Shown: positions 38,861-47,062 of the stretch, piece after piece | Position numbering within the stretch: the stretch's first letter is position 1 | Layout: each line of letters begins with the position of its first letter | From: Micrococcaceae bacterium Sec5.1 | GTDB lineage: Bacteria; Actinomycetota; Actinomycetes; Actinomycetales; Micrococcaceae | Direction: 5' to 3' | Assembly: GCA_039636795.1 (NCBI GenBank) | Contig: CP143430.1 | Location: 2,914,001 to 2,978,000, forward strand | Length of the DNA: 64,000 nt | Program-made: the position numbers and the translations under genes | Notes under the pieces: generated by a model | Database searches by the model: none | Seen by the model: only the letters and a program-made list of their open reading frames with translations | Told to the model about the DNA's origin: nothing

Positions 38861-40255
38861 ATGACTAGCGAGCGAGACCCCAGCCAGGCACCCACACGGC
38901 GTCACATGGCAGGATACACGCCGCTAGCGCCCGAGCGCACCGATGCCGGGCCCATGTCTGCAGAGCGCGTACAGACGCATGTGCAGCAGCAGCCGGGCGA
39001 TTCGTCGGTTACAGAGAAGGCCATGACGATGTCGCCGACCATCGATGACGTCACTGCGATGATCGATAAGACGGCGCCTCAGGGAATCGACCTGTCAGCG
39101 GAGCGGGAACGCGAGCAAGCCAAGCCCGCTGCTGAGCACGCTCCTCCACGCAAGCGCCGGATGGGCGCTGTCCCGTCGGCTGCCGGAGAGCAGGAGGTCG
39201 CGCGTCCATCGACTGATTCTGCAGTAGGGAGCGGTTCTGGTTCCGCACAGGCGGGTTTGGTCGCACCAGCGGCCAAAATGACCTCTTCGGCTAGTCTCCT
39301 CGGCACAAAGGGGGCGGCAGAGGACGGCCCCATAAGTAAGTCGAGGGTGACTGGCCCGGCATGGCGGAAACCCGCCGTAGTTACCGCTGTGTTGTTGGTT
39401 CTGGGCCTGCTGATGGTGGTTGGCGCGCGTTGGCTACGTACGCTTGAGGGTGTACAGCAGTTCGTTATGTCTTACAGTGGGCACGCCTGGCAGCCCGAAG
39501 GTGCGCCGGTCGGAATCCCGGCATGGCTAGGCTGGCAACACTTTCTCAATATGTTCTTCATCGTGTTGATTGTCCGCACCGGCCTTCAGGTCCGTACGGA
39601 GCGTAAGCCTCCCGGCTACTGGACGGCGGAGAAGAACTCGTTCTTCTCCCCGAAGGGCAACAGCCCGAAAAAGGTATCACTGTCCCAATGGCTGCACCAG
39701 ACTCTGGATGTGCTCTGGGTGGCGAACGGGATAATCTTCGTCGCTCTGCTATTTGTCAGCGGGCACTGGACACGGATCGTACCGATGAGTTGGGACATCT
39801 TCCCAAACATGCTCTCAGCAGCACTCCAGTATGCCTCGCTGGACTGGCCGGCCGAAAACGGCTGGGTGCACTACAACGCACTGCAGGTGATGGCGTACTT
39901 CCTCACGGTGTTCATCGCCGCTCCGTTGGCGGTTCTGACAGGCGTCCGGATGTCGACTTGGTGGCCCGAACGTGCTCGACGCCTCACGATGATATTTCCG
40001 GTGGAATGGGCGCGGGCATTGCACTTTCCGGTGATGCTCTACTTCGTTGCGTTTACGGTGGTGCATGTATTCCTGGTGTTCTTCACCGGAGCCTTACAGA
40101 ACCTAAACCACATGTACGGCTCCCGGGACGTGGTGGACTGGTGGGGCCTTGTCATCTTCCTGATCTCGCTATTGGTCATCGCCGCAGCCTGGTTCCTGAC
40201 CAAACCGTTGTTCACCACACCCATCGCAAACCGTATGGGCAAGGTCACCAAATAG
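38861..40255 (+). CDS. membrane cytochrome b561-like protein with disordered N-terminus
   Basis: A 464-residue protein. The first 160 residues are low-complexity, Ala/Pro/Gln/charged and look disordered. About six membrane spans follow, near residues 170-190, 220-245, 280-305, 340-365, 390-410 and 425-450. Histidines occur in or beside spans (WQHFLNMFF, ALHFPVMLY, VVHVFLVFF) as in b-type cytochromes. AAAGGAC precedes the ATG. Directly after etfBA, it could move electrons from ETF to quinone, replacing ETF:QO. That is inference; cytochrome b561 subunits also serve molybdoenzymes and formate dehydrogenases. Confidence 0.75.
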   Translation: MTSERDPSQAPTRRHMAGYTPLAPERTDAGPMSAERVQTHVQQQPGDSSVTEKAMTMSPTIDDVTAMIDKTAPQGIDLSAEREREQAKPAAEHAPPRKRRMGAVPSAAGEQEVARPSTDSAVGSGSGSAQAGLVAPAAKMTSSASLLGTKGAAEDGPISKSRVTGPAWRKPAVVTAVLLVLGLLMVVGARWLRTLEGVQQFVMSYSGHAWQPEGAPVGIPAWLGWQHFLNMFFIVLIVRTGLQVRTERKPPGYWTAEKNSFFSPKGNSPKKVSLSQWLHQTLDVLWVANGIIFVALLFVSGHWTRIVPMSWDIFPNMLSAALQYASLDWPAENGWVHYNALQVMAYFLTVFIAAPLAVLTGVRMSTWWPERARRLTMIFPVEWARALHFPVMLYFVAFTVVHVFLVFFTGALQNLNHMYGSRDVVDWWGLVIFLISLLVIAAAWFLTKPLFTTPIANRMGKVTK

Positions 40256-40446
40256 TCCAACGAACTCCAGCCCGATGGAGTGAAGCATGGGTAGGAATCA
40301 CCGCTGATCCCTGCGTGACCTACAGGAACAAACCCAATAACAGGCCGCCGAAAGACCATTTCCGGTTGGGACCTCCCGTTCGGAAGACGCCCGGTGCGCT
40401 GACGTCGAGAGTTGCCGGCACTGTTCGCCTGGTCACTCTAGGTCGG

Positions 40447-41430
40447 TCAGCGGGCCGGACGGAAGAGTGCGTGGGCTTGTGCGACTGGCTTGGTTTCGAA
40501 GGCCTTGTCAAGGTTCTCTCGCCGAGCAGTTTCTGAGCCACGTGATGCCGGGTTCCGTGGAGTTGTACGGATGCTGAACAGTTCCACGTCCACGCTGCAC
40601 AGGGAGCGGCCTGCATGTCGGATTCGTGCGCGTGTAGCAATCGGTCCAGTGGACGGGCGCAGAAACACCATCCGAAGGGACTGGAGATCGAAGTGATCAG
40701 GAGCCGGAGTGGCCGCATGGGCACCGAGTCCCGCCATCATGGTCATGGCCCCTCCGTGAACGGTCCCATTGCGATTCATAAACTCATCGACCGCAGGGAA
40801 ATCCGGTCCCCGAAGGAAACCTTCGGTATTCGCCGGCTTCCCGCCCGCAGGGCTCGAGGCCGGACTACGCATGCCAAGCAGCCTGTCCAACGTGACGTCG
40901 GATTCGGGTCCCAAGGGCAGCGCGCCCATACGGTTGAAATGGTCAAGTGCCCCGGCAGGGGTGGGTCCGACTGTTTGAAACCAGCCAACGGCATGTACGT
41001 GCTCCCTACCGTCCGGCCCACGGAGACTACCAAAGGACACGCCTCCCCTCGGATCCACGAAGCCGCTTCTGGTCCAAGCCTCCAGTACTGTGCCGTCAGC
41101 AGGTAGCGGGGCCAGGAAGTTCAGTTGCAGCTCCGTCGTGACCATCCAAGTAAGGTCCGGGGCGGCGGCGCGGATAGAAGTTGCGAGAGTTTGGTCCAAC
41201 AGGGAGGCGGCCGTCAACCCCGTTGGGCGCCCCTCATGGTCCAGGCACCAAACTCCAGTGACCATGGAACCGGTGCATTCGGGTACGGTGCCGTCAACGG
41301 CGCCATGCAGCCGGGTTCGCATGAGCCGCTCGACGCGCCCCGACGTGGGCGCCACAGCACCGCGGGAAGCTGCGGTGCGGGGGTCGGCGGGCGGGGAGGA
41401 CTTGTGCATGCCCGGAGTTGAAGGAGCCAT
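40447..41430 (-). CDS. PaaI-type double-hotdog acyl-CoA thioesterase
   Basis: A 327-residue protein with two hotdog domains in tandem. The first spans about 50-170; the second has NRNGTVHGGAMTMMAGLGAHAA, the PaaI family G-x-x-H-G-G motif, near residue 215. The N-terminal 35 residues are Pro/Ser/Arg-rich. It hydrolyses acyl- or phenylacyl-CoAs. Antiparallel to the cytochrome b gene and divergent from the second lyase, its promoter region includes operator B, which may also regulate it. Start ribosome binding site is weak. Confidence 0.8.
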   Translation of the reverse strand: MAPSTPGMHKSSPPADPRTAASRGAVAPTSGRVERLMRTRLHGAVDGTVPECTGSMVTGVWCLDHEGRPTGLTAASLLDQTLATSIRAAAPDLTWMVTTELQLNFLAPLPADGTVLEAWTRSGFVDPRGGVSFGSLRGPDGREHVHAVGWFQTVGPTPAGALDHFNRMGALPLGPESDVTLDRLLGMRSPASSPAGGKPANTEGFLRGPDFPAVDEFMNRNGTVHGGAMTMMAGLGAHAATPAPDHFDLQSLRMVFLRPSTGPIATRARIRHAGRSLCSVDVELFSIRTTPRNPASRGSETARRENLDKAFETKPVAQAHALFRPAR

Positions 41431-41555
41431 TCCACGAACATATCGCAGTCTTCGCTATGGCTGAATCCGTTTAGCAATCTATGAGCCCTCAGTGTCCGGC
41501 TGGTCTCTGCCGCAAAACCTCCCAGTCGAACTTGGTCCGCCGGCCCGGTAAACAC

Positions 41556-41583
41556 TTGATTGTTGATCAGTAAGTGATATCCT
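41556..41583 (+). promoter_or_regulatory. promoter with operator B
   Basis: TTGATT (-35, 41556-41561), spacer of 16 bases and TATCCT (-10, 41578-41583). The operator TTGTTGATCAGTAAGT (41560-41575) fills the spacer. The next plus-strand gene starts at 41859, leaving a 275-base leader with no supportable gene. The thioesterase gene starts 126 bases to the left on the other strand. Confidence 0.68.
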
Positions 41584-41858
41584 GCTTGCATAGTACCGCC
41601 CTCAGCTAGTCGGAACACTGGCAAGCGAGACGATTAGGCCACGGGGTTGCGACTAGCTCGCCGGCTCCGAGGGTCGGCAATCTAGGTTGCAAGGGCGGCC
41701 TAGAGGAACTGCCACGGTACTCACGAGACTCGCATCGCGGATCTGGTACCTCGCTGCATTGGCGGTTGGGCGCAATATGAGAAACCAGCGTGCAGGACCG
41801 GAGCATTTCGGTGCGCAAGCTACCGAACTACAGGTAAAACTAGAACTGAGGACATCAA

Positions 41859-42647
41859 GTGACCACACGTGATACCAATGCTTGGGAAACTGACATAGGG
41901 GAAGTCGAGAAGGACGATGTAATTATTCGGGGACACCGCCTGAGTCAATTGATCGGGAATACTTCATATTCTGAGATGATGTACCTGGTTCTTACCGGGA
42001 ACCGTGCAACACCTGGTCAAGCTCGCGTTCTCGATGCTCTACTCGTCTCGGTGATGGAACACGGAATATCGCCGTCGAGTACGATCACCAGAATGCTCGC
42101 CTCATACGGGGTTCCCATTCAAGTAGGGATTGCAGCCGGAGTAACCACCTTCGGGGACATCCAGGGTGGCGCTGGACAACAGCTGGCATTGAAGTTGCAG
42201 TCGGTTGTTCATCGACTAGCCGAAGATGGCGAGGTCACTGACGAATCGCTGCAGCGGGCCGCCAAGGAGATTGTGGCTGACAGCAGGGCAAGGCGTGCCC
42301 CTCTTGAGGGGTTTGGTCATCCGCAACACGGTGCGGATCCGCGCTTTCCTATTCTGATGGGTATCGCCAAGGAAGAAGGGGTCTTCTCCCATCACTCGAC
42401 ATTGCTGGCCCACCTGGAACACGAGCTGAGTCAAGCGGTTGGGCGCAAGATTCCAGCGAACGTTGATGGCGCGATTGCAGCCCTCATTCTTGATCTCGGG
42501 TTCACCTGGGAGACGACGCGAATCTTCCTGGTCGCACCGCGGTCTGTCGGCCTGGCAGCCCACTACTTGGAGGAGGTTGCACAAGGAAACACCTGGCGGC
42601 ACGTACCTGCCGACCAGGTAAATTACACTGGCCCAAACCCATCGTAA
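41859..42647 (+). CDS. citrate-synthase-fold lyase (citryl-CoA lyase-like), copy 2
   Basis: A 262-residue short citrate-synthase-family protein. VIIRGHRLSQLIGNTSYSE near the N-terminus, then GFGHPQHGADPRFPILM with the active-site His, and NVDGAIAALILDLGF. It matches copy 1 (17691-18533) in length and layout but the second half of the H-motif differs (HPQH-GADPR against HPIFKVVDPR), so substrate may differ. The GTG start follows GAGGA. It is probably transcribed from promoter B and continues into the SDR. Confidence 0.82.
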   Translation: MTTRDTNAWETDIGEVEKDDVIIRGHRLSQLIGNTSYSEMMYLVLTGNRATPGQARVLDALLVSVMEHGISPSSTITRMLASYGVPIQVGIAAGVTTFGDIQGGAGQQLALKLQSVVHRLAEDGEVTDESLQRAAKEIVADSRARRAPLEGFGHPQHGADPRFPILMGIAKEEGVFSHHSTLLAHLEHELSQAVGRKIPANVDGAIAALILDLGFTWETTRIFLVAPRSVGLAAHYLEEVAQGNTWRHVPADQVNYTGPNPS

Positions 42648-42727
42648 TTGGTAATCCAACGGTGATGACAATGTTCGAGTAGCAGTATTGGCGTTGCCGC
42701 TGCGGTCATCGTGTAGTTCTCACAATC

Positions 42728-42742
42728 AACTTATGTGAAGTT
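42728..42742. promoter_or_regulatory. small dyad before the SDR gene
   Basis: AACTT-ATGTG-AAGTT has perfect five-base arms. It lies 138 bases upstream of the SDR start. It does not match the island operator, so it is listed as a possible separate site only. Confidence 0.25.
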
Positions 42743-42879
42743 TTGCTTTCTGAGTTCCCACATGTTCAGTTGAGCGACGACACAACTGCATCGGAATTTC
42801 AGTGCATCTCAGCGTGGCTCGAGACAATCTCGCTCGAGCATCAGTATTAAAGAACGATCGAATGGATGGGAGCAGGCTT

Positions 42880-43767
42880 ATGGGTGTTCTGGATGGAAGA
42901 GTGGCGATTGTGACTGGCGCCGGACGCGGTCTCGGCCGCGAGCACGCCCTGCTGCTTGCGGCCGAGGGTGCGCGTGTGGTTGTAAACGACGTTGGGGGAG
43001 CGAGCCCGGACAATGGTCCGGCGCATGACGTGGTTGCCGAAATCATATCCGCGGGCGGGCAGGCCGTGGCTAATACTGACAGCGTCAGTGATTGGCATGG
43101 CGCGCAGCGGCTGGTCGAAAGCGCCATCCGCGAATTCGGAGACCTCCATGTGGTGGTAAACAACGCGGGCATCATGAGGGATCGGACGTTGATCAACATG
43201 ACCGAGGAGGAGTTTGACTCGGTGGTGGACGTCAATCTAAAGGGTACTTTCGCTGTCAGCAGGCACGCGGCTGCGTATTGGCGTAACCAATCAAAATTGG
43301 GGTTGGCCGCAGACCGGGCGATTATCAATACCTCCTCGGCCGCGGGTCTACAGCCTGGGGCAGGCCAGACGAACTACGCCGCAGCGAAGGCAGGGATCGC
43401 TGCCATGACGCAGGTCGCTTCAAAAGAGCTCAAGAGGTATGGCGTACGGGTCAACTGTATTGCGCCGGCTGCGCGGACCCACTTGACTCTGTCTACGCCG
43501 GGGCTCAGTGAACGGGTTGCGGAGCCCGAATCCGAGACGGAGTTTGACAGCTGGCACCCCGGAAATATCTCGCCGCTGGTCGCGTTCCTGGCGGCCGAGC
43601 GCTGCGCCCTCTCCGGCCATATGTTCCGTGTGGTGGGTGATCTGATCGGAGTCTACGAAGGATGGCGGGTCGTAGAGACATTCGAGAATGGTAGCCGCTG
43701 GAGTGTGCCGCAGATCGAGCAGGCACTTGTCGGCGTCGCAGTCGAGCCCGTCGCCCAAGAAGCCTGA
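42880..43767 (+). CDS. short-chain dehydrogenase, 3-hydroxyacyl-CoA dehydrogenase type
   Basis: A 295-residue SDR of the long form seen in multifunctional-enzyme-2 dehydrogenases: T-G-A-G-R-G-L-G-R-E-H-A, VVVNDVGG after strand 2 with an Asp (NAD preferred), VNNAGIMRD, and N-Y-A-A-A-K. The C-terminal extension (WRVVETFENG) is part of this subfamily. It likely oxidises a (R)-3-hydroxyacyl-CoA or hydroxy group of a ring side chain. The ATG at 42880 follows GGGAGC. Upstream frames to 42802 look non-native. It ends 283 bases before the thiolase. Confidence 0.88.
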   Translation: MGVLDGRVAIVTGAGRGLGREHALLLAAEGARVVVNDVGGASPDNGPAHDVVAEIISAGGQAVANTDSVSDWHGAQRLVESAIREFGDLHVVVNNAGIMRDRTLINMTEEEFDSVVDVNLKGTFAVSRHAAAYWRNQSKLGLAADRAIINTSSAAGLQPGAGQTNYAAAKAGIAAMTQVASKELKRYGVRVNCIAPAARTHLTLSTPGLSERVAEPESETEFDSWHPGNISPLVAFLAAERCALSGHMFRVVGDLIGVYEGWRVVETFENGSRWSVPQIEQALVGVAVEPVAQEA

Positions 43768-43942
43768 GCGTAACACGTCCTTCCATTGCCGAACGGGAGA
43801 GGCTCCGTGCCCGAATTCGCCTGCGCACACAGGTGCTTGCGTCCTCGCACTGATGAGGGGACAGCTGCGTTTCGTCGCGGTGGAAAACTGCTGACCGAGA
43901 CGTTGGCAAGAGTCGCCTGATTCGGAAATCGAAACTAAACAC

Positions 43943-43970
43943 TTGATTGCCAACCAGTAAGTGTTATACT
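43943..43970 (+). promoter_or_regulatory. promoter with operator C
   Basis: TTGATT (-35, 43943-43948), 16-base spacer, TATACT (-10, 43965-43970). The operator TTGCCAACCAGTAAGT (43947-43962) fills the spacer. The thiolase start is at 44051, 80 bases on. This is the best-formed promoter of the set. Confidence 0.72.
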
Positions 43971-44050
43971 AGCCAAAGGCTACTTGAGCAAACAACCCGC
44001 ACTGGAGCGGAGCCTTTTCGTTTTTGTTGAGAGAGTGAATTGGAGTAACT

Positions 44051-45229
44051 ATGACCGACCGCGTAGCGATCGCTGGAATTGGAATGACTTCTTTTGGGAA
44101 GTTTCTTGATCGATCGGTGAAGAGTCTCTCCGAGGAAGCTGTGAGAATAGCGCTGGAGGATGCCGGAATCGATGCGGACAAAGTAGACCGCGTCTACTTC
44201 GGCAACTCGGCGTCTGGAGTCATCACCGGGCAGGAGATGATTCGAGGCCAAGCCGCGCTCAGGAACACGGGCCTCATGGGCAAGCCCATAATCAATGTGG
44301 AAAACGCTTGCGCTACGGGCAGCACAGCGTTCCATCTGGCGTGGCAGACAGTGGCCAGTGGCCAGGCAGATGTTGTGCTGGCAGTGGGAGCGGAGAAGCT
44401 GAGCCATGCAGACAAGACCGTCTCCATCGCAGCGTTCGGAGGTGCGGTAGACAAGGAAGAGGAACTGCCCTCGCATGTTGGCTCCGGCAGCGGCTCCATT
44501 TTTATGGACATTTACGCAGAACGTACTCGCAGGTACATGGACGACACGGGAACGACGCCGGCCGATTTTGCTCGAATAACCGTCAAGAGTCGCCACGCTG
44601 CGTCGCTCAACCCCTTCGCGCAGTTTCGTCAAGAGACGACGGTCGAGGAAGTGCTGGCAAGCCGGATGATCAGTGAACCGCTGACGCTTCCTATGTGCTC
44701 TGCAATCGGCGATGGGGCAGCAGCGGTGGTCCTGTGTTCGGCTCGTGTGGCGTCCAAGCTCTCAAGGTTCAGGCCTGTTTGGGTAGCCAGTTCGGCGCTT
44801 GTTTCGGGCTCAGCAGATCCGACGAAGCCGAACGCTTCGTCTCGGGCTGCGAAGGTGGCTTACGAGGCAGCTTCGATTGGTCCCGAGGACGTCCATGTGG
44901 CAGAGGTTCACGACGCATCGGCCCCTGGCGAGCTAATCAATTACGAAGTCATGCAGTTCTGTGCGCCGGGGGGTGCTGCGGAACTGTTGCGCAGTGGTGC
45001 GACGGACCTTGGCGGAAGGATTTCCGTCAATCCGAGCGGTGGTTTGCTCAGCAGGGGCCACCCCATTGGCGCTACCGGAACCGCTCAGATATTCGAACTG
45101 GTCCATCAGTTGCGTGGAGAAGCGGGTGCACGGCAACGGGAGTCGGCAAAGGTCGCCGTAGCACAGAACTCTGGGGGGCAGGTTGGCGGAGATTCTGCTG
45201 CAGCGGTGGTCTCAATCCTCGTATCGTAG
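44051..45229 (+). CDS. thiolase-family protein, SCP2/lipid-transfer type, second
   Basis: A 392-residue thiolase of the SCP-x/lipid-carrier branch. Cys87 in VENACATGSTAF and the His in SRGHPIGATGTAQIF are present. The C-terminal Cys of standard thiolases is replaced by QNSGGQVGGDSA, as is usual in this branch. It may cleave branched or ring-side-chain 3-oxoacyl-CoAs. It lies last in the island, under promoter C, and is followed by a hairpin terminator. GGAG lies just upstream of the ATG. Confidence 0.9.
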   Translation: MTDRVAIAGIGMTSFGKFLDRSVKSLSEEAVRIALEDAGIDADKVDRVYFGNSASGVITGQEMIRGQAALRNTGLMGKPIINVENACATGSTAFHLAWQTVASGQADVVLAVGAEKLSHADKTVSIAAFGGAVDKEEELPSHVGSGSGSIFMDIYAERTRRYMDDTGTTPADFARITVKSRHAASLNPFAQFRQETTVEEVLASRMISEPLTLPMCSAIGDGAAAVVLCSARVASKLSRFRPVWVASSALVSGSADPTKPNASSRAAKVAYEAASIGPEDVHVAEVHDASAPGELINYEVMQFCAPGGAAELLRSGATDLGGRISVNPSGGLLSRGHPIGATGTAQIFELVHQLRGEAGARQRESAKVAVAQNSGGQVGGDSAAAVVSILVS

Positions 45230-45303
45230 GCATCTTTCGCTGCCAGCATGATGAGGATCCTGGCGCCTTGGTCTAAGGCTGGGAGACCCGACGACTTGTC
45301 GTC

Positions 45304-45338
45304 ACAAGGGGATGCGGCGGTGTCCGCATCCCCTTTGT
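45304..45338 (+). terminator. intrinsic-type terminator after the second thiolase
   Basis: ACAAGGGGATGCGG at 45304-45317 pairs with CCGCATCCCC plus TTTGT at 45324-45338; one T is bulged. The GC-rich stem is ten bases or more and lies 75 bases after the thiolase stop, ending the island. Confidence 0.7.
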
Positions 45339-45747
45339 GGTCTTGCATGCGACGACAAGGGTTCTCCGTCTCCTCTCGGGGCAGCGTTCGTCGAGTAAGG
45401 CGCATTGCTAAGACATTGCACCTGCTGGCTCTGATCGACCCGACGGATGCGACCATTTGGGGACTCCTCGCCTGAAAGCTGACTGGACTCCAGTGCCAGC
45501 CACCGCCGGGCCGCAGCGCAGGTGGAGGAATACAGTCTCCCATCCCGCCGCCCAGGCAGCAGTGGTCGCTTGCGCGCGGTCCGAACGCTATATGTTCACT
45601 TCCTGACACGATTTCGGAAAGCAAGCCTGGCCGCTTTGGTGTGCAATGCCGAGAAGCTCGCGCCGTCGTAACGCCGGATTCTGGGACAGGCACGGAAGGA
45701 GCCGGCGACGGTTCAACTGACCGAATCAGCCGCGTTCTCGCTGGTAT

Positions 45748-45969
45748 CTACGCCCAGCCATAGACTCCAGGGGACCGGGGGAGAGTGATTCTCCGTTCGG
45801 CCTGATGGAAACGGGATAGGACTCCACCGACGAGGCTGGCCGTGTTGGTGGCTAGAACCACTTCGTTGTGGTCCACTATGCACGTGTTTGGTGGCAAAGG
45901 CCGGAGGAACGCGTCGAATTCAGTCTGGAGCCGGCTGACGGGAACCTCGACGGCAGCAACGCCTACCAT
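45748..45969 (-). pseudogene. possible sensor-domain remnant in a decayed stretch
   Basis: A 73-residue minus-strand frame with VGVAAVEVPVSRLQTEF, CIVDHNEVVLATNTASLVGG looks like the end of a cache/PAS-type sensor domain of an actinobacterial regulator, where V-D/N-x-x-x-V-x-A-T-N repeats are common. Nothing upstream or downstream continues it. The rest of 45339-46301 holds no supportable gene. The call is weak. Confidence 0.3.
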
Positions 45970-46301
45970 CTTGCCCGGCTTAGGAAAACGTCAGTGCCTT
46001 GTAGATGATGCTGCAATGCAGTCGGACACGGCGCGTGAGAGACCGCATCCGCCTCAGCATCCCAGCTCCGCCAGACAAACGCACTTACATCCATACACCG
46101 AATGCTCGCAGCGTCCTTTGGTTTGCAACAATCATCGTTTACAGCTTCACTTGCAGCCTCACATCCGTCGTCGGATGCTGCCCCAACACGCCGCTCGCTC
46201 CTGTATCTGCCCCATACCGCCTTCTGCTTGGCCGCTTCACTGGGAGCCCTCAGCTTTTAAAGCGGCGTCCTCACAGGACATGCGTTTGGGGGCGATGGGC
46301 A

Positions 46302-46795
46302 TCAGCCGCCGGCGCCCACCCATTCCACCGTTCCATCAGTGAAGAACTGTTCCTTCCAGATGGGAACCTGTTCATTTATTCGATCCAGCAGCTCGGAGCC
46401 ACGTCGAAAGCCTGGCCACGGTGAGCTGCGGACACCGCGCACACCAGCGCGGGATCGCCGATTTGGAGCACGCCGATTTGGAGCACGGCGATTCGGTGGG
46501 CTGCCCAGATGCGGATGGACTGCGAGGACGCAGGGCCCTCTCCGTCGGAGCTGCTGGATGCCTGCTGTTTTGCGACCAGCTTCCCGACGTCCGCCAACAC
46601 TTGGTGTGCGGTGGGGTGCGCACTGTAGCTGAGGCGCTCAATCGCCTAGCCGCCGTCGTGGTTCCGCACCACGCCGCTGAAGCTGACCACGGCGCCGACC
46701 GTGTCAGTTTCCGCGGCCGCACTGGCCTGATCAACGGAGATGCGCTCCGCGCTCAGGACAGCATTGACTACCTCGAATGAGGTTTCAGTGCGCAT
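46302..46795 (-). pseudogene. moaE: moaE remnant (molybdopterin synthase large subunit)
   Basis: Minus-strand sequence reads as MoaE: ISVDQASAAAETDTVGAVV, then VVRNHDGG followed by a TAG stop, then [32 protein letters not shown] and [14 protein letters not shown], a frameshift, and finally [17 protein letters not shown] with FTDGTVEWVGAGG. So there is one nonsense codon, one frameshift and a 15-base in-frame duplication that repeats VLQIG. Intact MoaE is about 150 residues and makes molybdopterin with MoaD. This copy is dead; a working one must lie elsewhere if the cell uses Mo cofactor. Confidence 0.82.
46457..46486. repeat. 15-base tandem duplication in the moaE remnant
   Basis: GCCGATTTGGAGCAC occurs twice without a spacer (46457-46471 and 46472-46486). 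In the coding (minus) direction it repeats five residues. A typical slippage product in DNA under no selection. Confidence 0.85.
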
Positions 46796-47062
46796 GTCCG
46801 CCATCGCAACTTTATCGCGTCAGTTCCAGTCACTTGTCAGCAGTCTGCCGGTCGATCGGGGGCTGGTTCCCCATATCCGGAGCGCTGGGAGAAACCCGGA
46901 TAGCGTTCAGCAACCGTCTCAATCAGCTGCAAAGCGAAAGAGTCCTAGTTTTACAGCGGGCAGGGCGATTATCGATGACATCGGAGGTACGTAAGCCTGC
47001 GGCGTACGGACCGGGTCAGTGGGCACTGCGCCGCCTGATCTGCGCAGTGCCCACTGGATCAT

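Noticed and set aside
41606..41858. Open frames in the leader of the second lyase gene
   Set aside because: Frames on both strands lack ribosome binding sites and family features; region treated as a long leader.
42728..42742. AACTT-N5-AAGTT dyad as a further island operator
   Set aside because: Arms do not match the motif; listed only as a weak separate site.
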